NCBI GenBank assembly: GCA_021234155.1
Contig: JAJEKV010000026.1
Coordinates: 17,264,468 to 17,328,467, forward strand
Length of the DNA stretch: 64,000 nt
Source: Isoetes taiwanensis
Taxonomy: Eukaryota > Streptophyta > Lycopodiopsida > Isoetales > Isoetaceae
Direction: 5' to 3'
The notes under the pieces are model-generated. The model ran no database searches, was not told where the DNA came from, and saw only the letters and a list, made by a program, of their open reading frames with translations. Shown piece by piece: positions 13,619 through 23,654 of the stretch. Each line of letters begins with the position of its first letter. Positions within the stretch are counted from its first letter, which is position 1. Both the position numbers and the translations under genes were made by a program.

Positions 13619-13721
13619 GGAGGTCAACCCTCCCCTCTCGGGGATTATGGCAACAACCCTCTCGGCCTCCCGGCCTCGAGGGTTATTTGCCATAATCCCC
13701 TTGAGGGGAGGGTTAACCTCC
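13619..13721. repeat. 35-bp imperfect inverted repeat forming a long hairpin
   Basis: The arms 13619-13653 and 13687-13721 differ at three of 35 positions. The 33-nt spacer holds a second small pair, AACCCTC and GAGGGTT. The outer arm ends in GGGGATTATGGCAA. It may be a foldback element or a small-RNA-producing hairpin; neither is shown by sequence alone. Confidence 0.8.
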
Positions 13722-13938
13722 TCTTCTCTCCTTCGATTTCTTTTTTCTCTCTTCCTATTCTTGATCTTCCTGATGTGGGGATAGCGCAGTGGCTATGGCC
13801 TAGTTTTTTCTAGAACAGAGCAAAGGCGGTCATGGAGAGCCCGGATTTACAGCTAAATGGACGGAGTAACAGGGAATGCCGGATTTACAGCAAAAGGTAC
13901 AGTTCTGATTGAAGTACATCCGCTTTCCATTCGGAATC

Positions 13939-14208
13939 ATGGAGCATGGATTTTTCCAAATGCCTCTACATTACCCTAAATATAGTCGACCACAGTATGA
14001 GGCCATGCCGGAATGGCAGCTTGATCGGTTGATTGAGGAATATGGCTTTGCAGGAAAAGAGGGATTTCGCAATCGGTTCTTTTATTTGGAATATCTAGGC
14101 TTCTTTGCGCCTTCTTTGCCTAGAATATGGTTGTTTGATGGAGATTTCGGCAAAATATATACTCTGCTTTTCCATATCAGGGGCACTCCAGGCTTTCCAT
14201 TCGGGTAG
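13939..14208 (+). pseudogene. Captured plant gene fragment, DUF7722-like domain
   Basis: From the ATG at 13939 the frame reads MEHGFFQMPLHYPKYSRPQY and then EAMPEWQLDRLIEEYGF. This is the signature I know from small plant proteins of the DUF7722 type: a hydrophobic 'FQ.PLHYP.Y' followed by an acidic 'Y..MPEW.LD.LL.EYGL' helix. Their function is unknown. After about 50 residues the sequence continues into low-similarity hydrophobic residues to a stop at 14208, so the true C-terminus is probably lost. It lies 1.5 kb inside the right end of the CACTA element. I infer gene capture, which CACTA elements are known to do. Confidence 0.55.
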
Positions 14209-14209
14209 C

Positions 14210-14990
14210 ATATAACCGGATTCACAAATTTCGTCTTGAGCGTCGCATCTCCATCCAGTTTTTCGGAGGCGAGGAGATATCCTTTCAGGTTTACATCTCT
14301 GCGGTTTGATTCCGCCATAGCAAAGCTTACGGTTTTGATCTTTGCAAAAAAGAAAACGGTTCGAGAGGTAAAATTCATGGCCCAAGTCATTTGAAATCCT
14401 TTCCAGGTTTACATCTTTGCATCTGTATCTCCATAGCAAAGCTTATGGTTTATTCGGGGTTTGATTTTGAAATATTATTCAACTTAGTGGGTGCCCTCGG
14501 GAGCAGCTTATTCTTAGCCATAGGCGTTTTGCGAGCAATCCCTCGCGAGCTTTCATCCATTTCCAAAACCCGAGATATAAGATCGCCCAAATCCAAGTTT
14601 AGCATGCACGCTTAAGATCGTCCATGTTTTTGAAAATACGCATTTAGGATTTGCAGAGGCTAGGTCGAGGAAGCATTGGTGAAACGCATGATGCTCTACA
14701 TTTACACGGGTCTACATTTGCGTGATTTGAGGTTACGCTTTCGGTTTATCTGTTAGCCATAATCGATCCTTGAGAAAATTTTGCTTAAAGCGACTATTAC
14801 CCCAATGAGATTTTTTTCTTTCTTTGCATTGTTTGTGGATTTTCCATGTTGAATAATGGCCTCAATATTTTCGACCATGGAAGCCTATGTACACCATTGA
14901 AATGTTATTTATCATTTCCATTCGAAATGATGTGAGCCACCAATCTGAAAGAATTTGTGGAATATTTTGTGGATCAGTGGTGAGGAATAA
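14210..14990. other. CACTA interior with a 57-bp direct duplication
   Basis: Phrases around CAGGTTTACATCTCTGCGG to GCAAAGCTTACGGTTT near 14285-14336 recur in diverged form at about 14403-14452. A short frame at 14442-14615 encodes one hydrophobic stretch, but I recognise no family. Confidence 0.5.
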
Positions 14991-15722
14991 AAATTAAACA
15001 AGACGCCAGAATTTAATACTTTGAAAAAGATGTTAAAAACCTTGTAAAACCACGCCATTTAGAATTGCGTCCTTTATTATGTTTCTAAAACCACCGCATA
15101 TATTGTTTTGAAAAAATAACACCTAAAGATCTTTACTTTTATAAAGAACTACATGTATATTGTTTAGGAAAAACGACACCTAAAGATCTTTACTTTTATA
15201 AAGACTTACATGTGATTTGTATGTAAAGCTATATATCAAAATTTCTTCTTATCAGAAAAACATTGCTGGAAAACAATAGCTATTTTAAACCACATATCAT
15301 TTTTCGTGAAAATCAATACTTGGAAACAATATAGCTAAGAAAAAAACCCAGAAAACTACGTGTAGTTTCTAGCAAAATCGGACAAAATTCTCTACGTGGT
15401 TTTTTAGTGTTGTTTTTCTGCAAAACAACAGTTAAAAGCAACATGTGGACCTTTTAAGTTTATTGAGAACGACATATCTACTTTTTAGGAAAACAACACT
15501 TGAAAACTATAGCTACTTTTAAAAAACAACATGTAGAAACACATGTTAATTTCTACGCGTAGATAATTTTGACAAAATTCTACGTGTAGATTTTTTTCGA
15601 AAAAAACTACATGTATAAAAATTTTACTAAAAACTACACGTCATTTCTAGCAAATCCGGACAAAAAACAACACGTAGTTTTTTGGTGTTGTTTTTTCGCA
15701 AAAAAGACACTGAAAAACAACA
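14990..15722. repeat. CACTA right subterminal repeat region
   Basis: AT-rich units contain ACGACACCTAAAG, AACTACATGTA, AACAACATGTGG and related phrases. The words ACATGTGG and CTACATGT also occur just inside the left end (6068-6100) on the opposite strand sense, as expected for CACTA subterminal regions. Confidence 0.75.
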
Positions 15723-15749
15723 TGTGGACCCAGTTTTGGGGTGGTAGTG
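15723..15749 (-). repeat. CACTA right terminal inverted repeat, 27 bp
   Basis: It complements 6013-6039 with two mismatches and ends in TAGTG. It is followed by the CCA target duplication at 15750-15752. Confidence 0.92.
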
Positions 15750-17190
15750 CCATTGGCAGAGCCAAATCGCGATTCCGGAGAGGGGAGGTCGCCCGTCCGT
15801 CCCCGGGGCCTTGGGGAGAGGAAATTCGGGGCAAGCAGCTTCCGGGGGGATTTTAGGGTCCGTGCTCTGGCGTCAACACCCCCACTCCACGTCAAGTCAC
15901 GGCGCAAGGTCCCGGCCGAATCTGACAAGGAGAGTGCCTCCAAAACGTAAACCATGTGGGTTGTCAGGTTCTAGAAGGGTTTGCGTTTTGGGGGCCGAGA
16001 CTTGGTCTGTTGCACTAGAGACGGAGCAAGGGGAACTGACGGAGCAGAGTTTGGGCCTGTCCTCCTCCCGATGTGGCAAATAGAAGTCGGGGGGCGCTTT
16101 TGCAGTGGCAAGACATTCATAAATTCACAATTAATGCATTGTACGAAAATAAATTCTGATTTTTTGCTGACGTGACATCTCACAATAAAATCCTAAAGTA
16201 CTAGGGCCTGGACTATGAAGTCGGTGTAGGCTGTGAAGAATCCGAGGAGGTCGGGTGGTCTTCTGGCCACGGAACTTGGTCCCTAGGGCAATGTCGACGT
16301 TCTGAGTCCATTGGCTTGTGATGATGGTTGTGTTTCAGTATCAAGGCATATGGATAGAGAGAATGCCCCTGTTCAACGGACTGCTCCCTAAAGCTATTTG
16401 ACATGGATGGCATAACTAACTTGTAATGAACTGGTTTTGTTTCTCAGAAACAATTGTACCTTGATGAAAGATTGCTTCATAGTTTCCAAGTGGAAATTTT
16501 TTTAATGTATCCGCACCGCCTTGTTGCCCCCCTGGTCAAAGACTCGCCTTTTTTCGATGCACACTCTTTTAGTTATGCATTTTATTGCATTTATGGTTCA
16601 TAAATTCGTAGTTAATGCATGGCATGGAATTAAATTATGGTTTTTGGTCAGCTGGCTTCCATGGTCATCACCCGGCATACGAGGAAAATTTCCAAAATTT
16701 TTTGGATAAGGTCCGGACCAAGCGTTGGGGTTAGAACGGTCGGGCAGCCCGTTGTTGGGCAAGCATGACCGGCACCCTTCCCAAGTCAAAAACAAGGCGA
16801 GGACTTTGAATGGCCACCTCGGTGGGGAGAGTCCCGTCCCAGAGGCGGACTCCAAAAGCGTTCTCGAGGCGACTGTCCTGGCGCACCCCCGGGGATCAGT
16901 ATGCTAATGAACACCCTCCCGAGGCTCAGTTCTCCTATATATCCGACCGTTGAATCCTCCGTTAAAGGATCCAGCTCCGAGCAGGACCAAAAAAATCCAA
17001 GATCGATCCGGGAGAACCTGTCAAACCGCGAAGCGTCCTGGGGCGACCGTCCCCAGGAACGGCGATTCGACTTCGCTCATACAATTTTCGCTGGTAGTAA
17101 TAGAATCCGGAATGTGATTGACTGCATGCATGCCTCAGGACTGTTCAAATAAGCCTAGGGACAAACTTTAATGAGCATCACATTAAAAAA
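15750..17190 (+). repeat. GC-rich tandem array, right part, then a diverged unit
   Basis: The unit interrupted at 6012 resumes here in the same orientation (GCCAAATCGCGATTCCGG near 15758) and runs to about 16180. The block 16315-16430 repeats 2062-2192 with about 95% identity. The part from 16660 to 17090 is a more diverged copy of the second half of the unit. It still has GCTAATGAACACCCTCC near 16901 and CCGACCGTTGAATCCTCCG near 16940. In that copy the word CTATATATCC replaces CCCTATCCGG, so it could carry a TATA-like promoter. Confidence 0.75.
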
Positions 17191-17204
17191 AGATGCAAAA
17201 AAAA

Positions 17205-17310
17205 TAACGTCGCTATAACAAAATACGTCGCGGGGACGTCGCATGCGACGTAAAACCGTATTTATACGGATTTGAAATAACGTCGCATGCGTCGTATGCG
17301 ACGCTCTGTA
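17205..17310. repeat. Cluster of CpG palindromes
   Basis: The word CGTCGCTATAACAAAATACG is shared with 1214-1234. It is followed by the perfect 16-bp palindrome ACGTCGCATGCGACGT at 17236-17251 and by the hairpin CCGTATTTATACGG. Another CGTCGCATGCGTCG lies at about 17281. The cluster flanks the GC-rich array on its right, as 1231 does on its left. Confidence 0.75.
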
Positions 17311-17477
17311 ATTTTTTGAACCCGCGGGCGGCCGGCTTTTCCGGAACTTCTTTTTGCCCTACTTTCTTCGAGCTTTTTGGGCGATCTGCGGCGCTACTAC
17401 CCTGATCGACCTGCAAGCAACTATTCTAAGGTTAGTATATCATATTTTTTAGATTGAATAGGTTTTTTGGATTGAAT

Positions 17478-18290
17478 GGTGCATGCCCAACCTTCCTCTT
17501 TTTTTGGTTTCCTTTCCTTCCTCTTCTTCTTTGTTCTTGATTTTTTTTCTTCCCATTCTTCCATGCCTCATTCATTCTTCCTCCTTCTTTCTTCCTCATG
17601 CTTCATTTCTTCCTCATTCTTCCTCATGCTTCATTTCTTCCTCCTTCTTCCATGCTTCATTCTTTCCTCATTCTTTCTTCCCATATTTCTTCTTTCCTCA
17701 TTTCTTTCTCATCTTTCTCATTCTTTCTTCCTCATTCTTTCTCATTTCTTTCTTCCTCATGCTTTCTCATTCTTTATTCCTCACTCTTTCTCATTCTTCC
17801 TCATTCTTTCTCATTTCTTGCTTTCTCATTTCTTTCTCATGCTTTCTCATTTCTTTCTCATTTCCTCATTCCTCATTCTTTCCCCTCCCTTCCCTCATTT
17901 CTTTCTTCTCTTCCCTTCCTTATTCTTCATTTTTTTCATTTCTTATTCTTCATTCTTTTTAATTTCATTTCTTCATTCTTCATTTGTTTCTTATTCTTCA
18001 CATTTCTTCCTCACTTTCCATTCGATCCTTTTCTTTCCCTTCCCTTATTTCTTCCTTCCATTCTATTCCCTTCCCTTCTCTTATTTCCTCTTATTTTTCT
18101 TCATTCTTTCTTGTTTCTTCTCTTATTTCTTCTCTATTCTATCCTTATTTCTTCCCTTCTATTCTCTTATTTCTTTCTCTTGTTTTATTTCTATCTCTTG
18201 TTTTCTATCCCCCCCCTTTTTTTTTTCCTTTCTTTCTTCTTGATCTTTTTCTTCTTTGTTCTTATTCTTCTAATGCTTTGTTACTTACAT
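17478..18290. repeat. Polypyrimidine tract, 0.8 kb
   Basis: The plus strand is nearly all C and T, built from TTTCTTCCTCATTCTTTCTCA-like words with an A about every ten bases. The long open frames here are a by-product of the low complexity and encode only F, S, L, P and H, so I do not call a gene. Confidence 0.9.
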
Positions 18291-18421
18291 TTTCTTGACT
18301 TTCTATTACGATTTGGACCCGGCGGGGATCTTGTACACGCGGCGTCCTTCTTTTGATAAGTAGTTGATCGTGACTTGCATTTTATTTTTATAGTTTTAAG
18401 TAGGTTAAAACAATTGATGGA

Positions 18422-18997
18422 GTGGCTTGTTCAAGGGCACGGGTCGGCTCCACCTAGAGTGGGGAGGACCATGTACGGGGTTGAAGTCCACTTTCACTAC
18501 AATCATAAATGTTTCCTAGGTTAATGAGTGGCTTGTTCAAGGGCACGGTCGGCTCCACCTAGAATGGAGAGGACCACGTAACCGGGTTCAAGTCCACTTA
18601 CAGTTACACTTTTTATTTTTTAGGTTTAAAATAAAATTGTAGTGGCTTGTTCAAGGGCACGGTCGGCTCCACCTTGCGTGGAGAGGACTAGGTGTCCGGG
18701 TCCAAGTCCACTTTTCTTCTCATTCTTAGGTAGATGTGGCTACGGCAAGGACATGGTCGGCTCCACCGCGAGTGGGGAGGACCAGGTGTTCGGGCCTTAG
18801 TTCACGTTTATTGTCAATTTTAGCTAGAGGTAGCTAGGGCAAGGACATGGTCGGCTCCACCATGAGTGGAGGGGACCAGATGTTCGGGCCCTAGTCCCAC
18901 ATTTCTTATTTTTTTTTTAGGTAGAGGTGGCTAGGGAAAGGGCATGGTCGGCTCCACCATGAGTGGGGAGGACCACGTGTTCGGGTCCTAATCATAC
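18422..18997 (+). repeat. Array of six 70-72-nt structured units
   Basis: Copies lie at 18422-18492, 18528-18599, 18642-18713, 18736-18806, 18829-18900 and 18927-18997, with T-rich spacers of 22-43 nt. Each has GGTCGGCTCCACC, a hairpin with a 5-bp stem CTCCA/TGGAG (or TGGGG) and a 7-nt loop, then GAGGACCA. The first three end in GAAGTCCACTT or CAAGTCCACTT, which can pair with the GTGGCTT start. The size, the 5-bp stem with 7-nt loop, and a GGTTCAAGTCC word in copy 2 recall a tRNA, but no good D-arm or acceptor is present. I call it a structured tandem repeat, not tRNA genes. Confidence 0.75.
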
Positions 18998-19729
18998 TCT
19001 AGCCTAATCCAGCCGATCTAATCTAGTCTATCTAGCTTATTCCATCAGTCCAAAGCCTCCTCTATTATCTAGCCAAATCTAGCTTTTGATCCGAGTAAGG
19101 GTCTATTCGCACCCATGGTCAAGTTTAGTTAATTATTTTTATCGTTAAGTTGATTCCCTTCACACCAGTGCTAGTTAAAAAAAATAGGTTAGGCTAACTT
19201 AATGTAATACTAATTCGCACTAAAAGCTTTGGTAAAAAAATAACTTAACTAATTAACTAAAGTATTTCGAACATGTCTAGTTAAGTTAGCCAAAGGCATA
19301 AAAAATTATAAGCACAATTAACTCAACTTAAAGTGACCTCTATAGTGCTAATTTCTAATTGCGTTATTTTTTAGTTAATTTTGCTAACTAATCCGAACAA
19401 GGTCTTGAAGATAAGTTTAGGTAGTGTTTTTGGTTAAAAAAGTTAACTAAATTTCGGGACTATCTGCTAACTAATAAACTAGTAATACGAATGTAAATTG
19501 ACCGTGGGTCTGAATACCCTAATCTAACCTATTTAGTTTTTCTTGTTTCTTCTTCTTCTTTTTTTCTTGCTTTTGGGGGATCGGATAAGGTATTAGTCGC
19601 CATAGTGCGTGTTATAAGTAATGATTATATGGTCTGCATACATGTTTGATATTGTCAGACTATGTTGCATTTACTTTGTGCATGCTTGGCTTTTGTATTC
19701 ATTATTTTGTTTTGTTTGTAGGCATAAAA

Positions 19730-21251
19730 ATGGCCTCAGTAAGGACAGAGATGCTTAGTGAAATTAGGCGCATCCTCATCAATCAAATATGCACACTGAC
19801 CCAGGCCGGAACGACATATGGAAACCGGATGATCAATTAACCGTTTTGTAGCATCAGTTGAGAAAGAATGTCGGTCTGAATTATGTGGGAGGTGGCCAGA
19901 GCATGAGTCTGAGTTGGAAGATATGATGAGAAAGAACTTAAAGTCTTGGGTTTGCAATCCTGAGCCAGAATTGAGGATGCTACTTAAGTATAAAGTGCCA
20001 CTTATGAGCCCCTATGCTGAGGCATACGTGGGACGATGGGCTAATTCGTGGCGAAGTGCAAAAGGTCCGACGCGAAAGATCACAAGATGGCGATGCTAGT
20101 CTCAATTCTCGAGCAGTGAAGGAGTTAGATAGTCTTATCCATGGTGGGAGCTCTATTGGTGCAGGGGCTAGATTATCATTACATGCTCATGATAAATGTG
20201 CTGCATTTATTTGACATTCCCGTGGATGCTTTGTTGGAGTTGTAAAGTGCATTGGTAGTAAACAAGACTGCCAGATATACCAAATCCAGATCTTGGGAAC
20301 CCTGTACTTTAATCAAGATGATTATTATACTGGCATTGTGTGGAGAGGCCAAGATAGAGCTGCATCATGGTTGTTGGCTGACAAGTATATCCGTTTCAAG
20401 AGCCCAAGTCCAGCATTGGCCACACCCCTTGGACTTGCCCCTGAGGTCTTTTGTGGAGATGAGCCACAGGGACCAATGGTAGTCTTGCCATTCATGAATG
20501 GAGGAACCTTTGCAGAATTACTTGACCATCTTCCGAGCCAATTCTCTTCTTATAGGAGATGGTCAAATGCAATGCATAGTGCTCCAAGAAGGGAAGTGTG
20601 GAGTGGAAAGCCAAAATGAGACTCGTGTATAAGCACGTCCTTAAATAGCTCTCGCTCTTTGCGAAGGAGTCTATGCCATCCACGCTCCAAAGTTGACACA
20701 CACAAAGCTCAATTGCAAAAGGGTCAAACTCCATTTTGATGACTCCCTTACAAATGTGTGGGTGGCTATTGGTGATTGGGACACGGCCCTCCGTTTTTTT
20801 TGCAAGGAGCGAATGCCCAAATTGAAGAGCCGTTATACACTACAAGATGGAAGCAGTCGATATCCTTGGTGGGAGAAGAGAGTTTTACATCATCATCAGA
20901 TGACCAAGCATCATGGGGGCATGAGATATCGACATTATATATTCCTTGGGCTACATTTACGAGATGCTCCTTTGATTTTGTCCAGTGCAATGCGGCTTTA
21001 TGGGGTTGTGTGTTGAGATAAACCCAACCGACCGATACTCTAGCACATTGGACATCATCCAACATATGAAGGTCCAAATGATGATGGATAGAGAGCCGGT
21101 GCACGTGGATCGCCCATCTATTGCTCGCGTCGTCGATGTGTTCAAAACAGCAGGGCTTTCTTCTGATATAGTTGTGAGAGAGAGACGACATATGAAGTGT
21201 GGTGATCCACTTGAGATGGCTAAGCTACTGTTAAATGCTTGCAAGAAGTGA
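19730..21251 (+). pseudogene. Protein-kinase-like gene, degenerate
   Basis: An intron-like TTTGTTTGTAG precedes the first ATG. Fragments in several frames follow the order of a protein kinase. The N-terminal part reads ASVEKECRSELCGRWPEHES. An N-lobe/hinge piece at 20293-20540 reads PQGPMVVLPFMNGGTFAELL. The catalytic loop near 20675-20725 reads THTKLNCKRVKLHFDD, and AIGDWDTAL stands where DFG is expected. The C-lobe at 20990-21250 reads INPTDRYSSTLDIIQHMK and ends LLNACKK before TGA. The HRD aspartate is replaced by Thr and DFG by GDW, so even an intact copy would look like a pseudokinase. Several frame changes and stops break it. I infer a decayed gene, perhaps a repeat-borne family. Confidence 0.6.
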
Positions 21252-21410
21252 TTAATATAATTTTGTCTTCCTATTTGAGGCTTGTTGCAACCAATAAATG
21301 TTTTTTATTCAAAATTACTAATGAAAAAAGTAATTTATTAATCAAAAAAATTATTATTAATGGTAAATAAATTATTAATCATAACTTGTAGATAAAGTGT
21401 CGCTACAGAC

Positions 21411-21720
21411 GTCAAACCCTAGGTTTTGTGTGCTACATCATCAAACCCTAGATTGTAAATGCCATGTGGCACAATCTAGGGTTTGATGATGTGGCACACG
21501 CAAGCTAGGGTTTGATGACATGGCACTTACTATGATGTGGCAATAGGAAGTCGCCACGCGGCGATGACACAACCTAGGGTTTGATGATGTGCCACACGCA
21601 ACGTAGGGTTTCATGATGTGGCACTAAAAATGCCACGTGGGATAATTTAGGGTTCGGTGTATGACATGATACATGGCCTGATAATATGGCAACCTAGAGT
21701 TTGATATGCACCCCATACAT
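21411..21720. repeat. Telobox-rich repeats with a 28-bp hairpin
   Basis: The word CTAGGGTTTGATGATGTGGC or its complement occurs about seven times. The arms 21429-21456 and 21471-21498 are complementary over 28 bp with one mismatch around a 14-nt loop. AAACCCTA is the plant telobox, a known promoter and Polycomb-recruiting motif; here it sits in a repeat, so any role is inference. Confidence 0.8.
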
Positions 21721-21847
21721 ATATAAGAGATACTTTTCTAATATAAATAAGAAGATAAGAATATAAATTTAGGTATTTATTCAAAGACACTTGTTCAAAG
21801 CTTTTCTCTCGCTAATTCTCGTTATGTTCAAATTAATATATATAGTC

Positions 21848-23000
21848 ATGGCGGAGGCTCAATTCTTACTTGATCTTCCTCATTGTGGCCCTCTTTTCTG
21901 CTGATGCAATATTCATGGCGTTATCGTCTCCCCTCCGCCCGGCCAAGGCGGTCAAGACTGCAGTAAGTCCGGGGCTCATTGGTGGCACATTTCGAACCAT
22001 GAAAATACTATTTTTCATCTGTATGGTTTGTAAGTATCATTCTATTATTGCAACCAATATCATTCATGGTTATCAAATGTTTCTCTCACAATTTCTTTTG
22101 ATCTAGGTGTGCTCTTTTTCGGCGATGAATAGAGGTAATCGCAATCGCATCGGAGAATAGCGAAGATCTAACGTAAGTATTTATATAGTTTTATTATACC
22201 CTTTACCCTCTAATTAGGTATGTGAGTTTATGCATGGAGTTTTAATTTGTTGTGTAGATGAAAGGGACGAGTTTAGAGAAAATAGGAGGAGGACTTCACG
22301 AGATAGGGGCAATCGTGCTGATGTTCGAAGAAGCCAACCTCCACCTGTCACTACCAACAGGTTTGGGTATTAAGATAGCTTTTATAAAAATAATAAATAA
22401 ATGAATTGTTTTTTGCATGATATTTGTGTTTCGCTTCCTCCTCCGCAGCCCCCCCTTCTTCGCAGAAACATGTCTCCCCACCGAGAGACCAAATTAAAGC
22501 ATATTTTGCCTCTTTGACACCAACGCCAGTTAGGCAAGGCCTCCCGCCCTATTCCCCAACGCATATAGTGTTGATTATCGGCCTCCACGTTCTCGCGAGA
22601 ATATCGAGATCGCTAGACGTAGTATGGACTCCCGTTCTAGGCAAGAGACGGGAACAGATTTTTCTAATGCAAGGAACTTGGAGGCAGATTTCAACAGGTA
22701 AATATATATCCACTACGTACCAAACATTTCTTTGGTTGCAGCATGTTAAAGATGCTCATTCTCTCATTACTTCCCAGGTCAAGAAGTAGTGGAGCAAATG
22801 CACTCACTACGTTCAAGATCGCGACGATCATCACAGGGTTCGGGATCCGAAGAACATCGTCAATCGCCTGACTTGGAGAGGGAAGGATCCCGACGACGTC
22901 CACATGTCACTGAAGAAGAGCGTCCATTTCGCTTTGTTTTAGACACGTAAGTCTGCGGGTGATTTGGCCCCGAATATACCCGACTATCATATTAATAATA
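21848..23000 (+). other. Possible exons of an Arg/Ser-rich gene, unidentified
   Basis: A segment starting at the ATG at 21848 (MAEAQFLL) and pieces near 22260-22365 (EFRENRRRTSRDRGNRADVR in one frame), 22590-22700 and 22780-22945 (SLRSRSRRSSQGSGSEEHRQ) are rich in R, S and E. Donor-like sites such as CAG/GTAAAT at 22699 and CAC/GTAAGT near 22947 separate them. No known domain is visible and the pieces do not form one clean gene model. Confidence 0.3.
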
Positions 23001-23640
23001 ATTTTTTGATGTAAGTTATGTGAACATATTATTTAAGATATCAACCTTAAATATTAGTACTTTGTCATCTAAATTTGTTGTTTTGTTCATTCTCTTCACT
23101 TAGAATACATTGTAAAGTGCTCAAAAGGTTCTTAATCGGGACGGGATATGTATATTGACGGTAGACATAAACACGCTTTTATATACCCACCATTTATGCC
23201 GGGACGCTCTTCCTAAGAAGGATGATGAGGGAAGTGTCTTTATACTACAACGGAGGGACGCTGGATCACAAATAATATCTCTCGTTTATGGCCTCCCCGC
23301 GGTATGGGGGAGTGGCCTGGCTTTATGACCAACGCGAAATAGAGAGCGCCAAAAATAAAATGAAACAAGTTTCCGTAGATAGAAAAAGCAAAAGGCGCTT
23401 AACCGAAGAAGCTCACTTCGATGATGGGAAGCTTCTAAAAAAAGGAGGTACATGACCTAGTCATAGTCTTGTTTTTATTATTTTGATATTGGCGTTGATC
23501 TATCGATTTATGTCAAAGGCAAAGAGTGGTCAAGGAACTGGCGGACTTTAAAAAAAAGAAGGAGGCATTGGTCAAAAGTCCCTAAACCACTTAATCTCCA
23601 CAAGGAAGATATCAAGGTATCAAGCCTCAGAATGCTTTGG
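23000..23640. other. Unassigned DNA before the second pyrimidine tract
   Basis: Short plus-strand frames (for example DAGSQIISLVYGLPAVWGSG near 23250-23310) may be remains of a gene, but I recognise no family. The rest is noncoding AT-rich DNA. Confidence 0.35.
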
Positions 23641-23654
23641 GATGCAAAGAAGAA

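Larger units (their letters stand above)
6013..15749. mobile_element. CACTA (En/Spm, CMC) DNA transposon, 9.7 kb
   Basis: The element begins CACTACCACCCCAA at 6013 and ends with the complement, TTGGGGTGGTAGTG, at 15749. CACTA termini and a 3-bp target duplication define this superfamily, and CCA is found at both 6010-6012 and 15750-15752. The flanks join exactly into the phrase GTTCTGGGTCCATTGGC, matching uninterrupted copies of the surrounding tandem repeat. Both ends carry AT-rich subterminal repeats. I see no transposase (TnpD-like) domain, so it is probably non-autonomous or decayed. It carries a copia relic and a captured plant gene fragment. Confidence 0.93.

Noticed and set aside
13780..13850. 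tRNA-like start GATAGCGCAGTGGCTATGG (A-box-like)
   Set aside because: No B box (GGTTCGANNCC) follows at the right distance and no cloverleaf can be drawn.
1214..17231. The two CGTCGCTATAACAAAATACG words as target duplications or LTR ends of one 16-kb element
   Set aside because: About 20 bp direct repeats without matching flanks or terminal motifs; more likely parts of two small palindromic repeats.
18528..18599. tRNA gene
   Set aside because: It has a GGTTCAAGTCC word and a 5-bp stem with 7-nt loop, but no proper D-arm, an atypical loop (CC before the anticodon position) and poor conservation in the other five copies.
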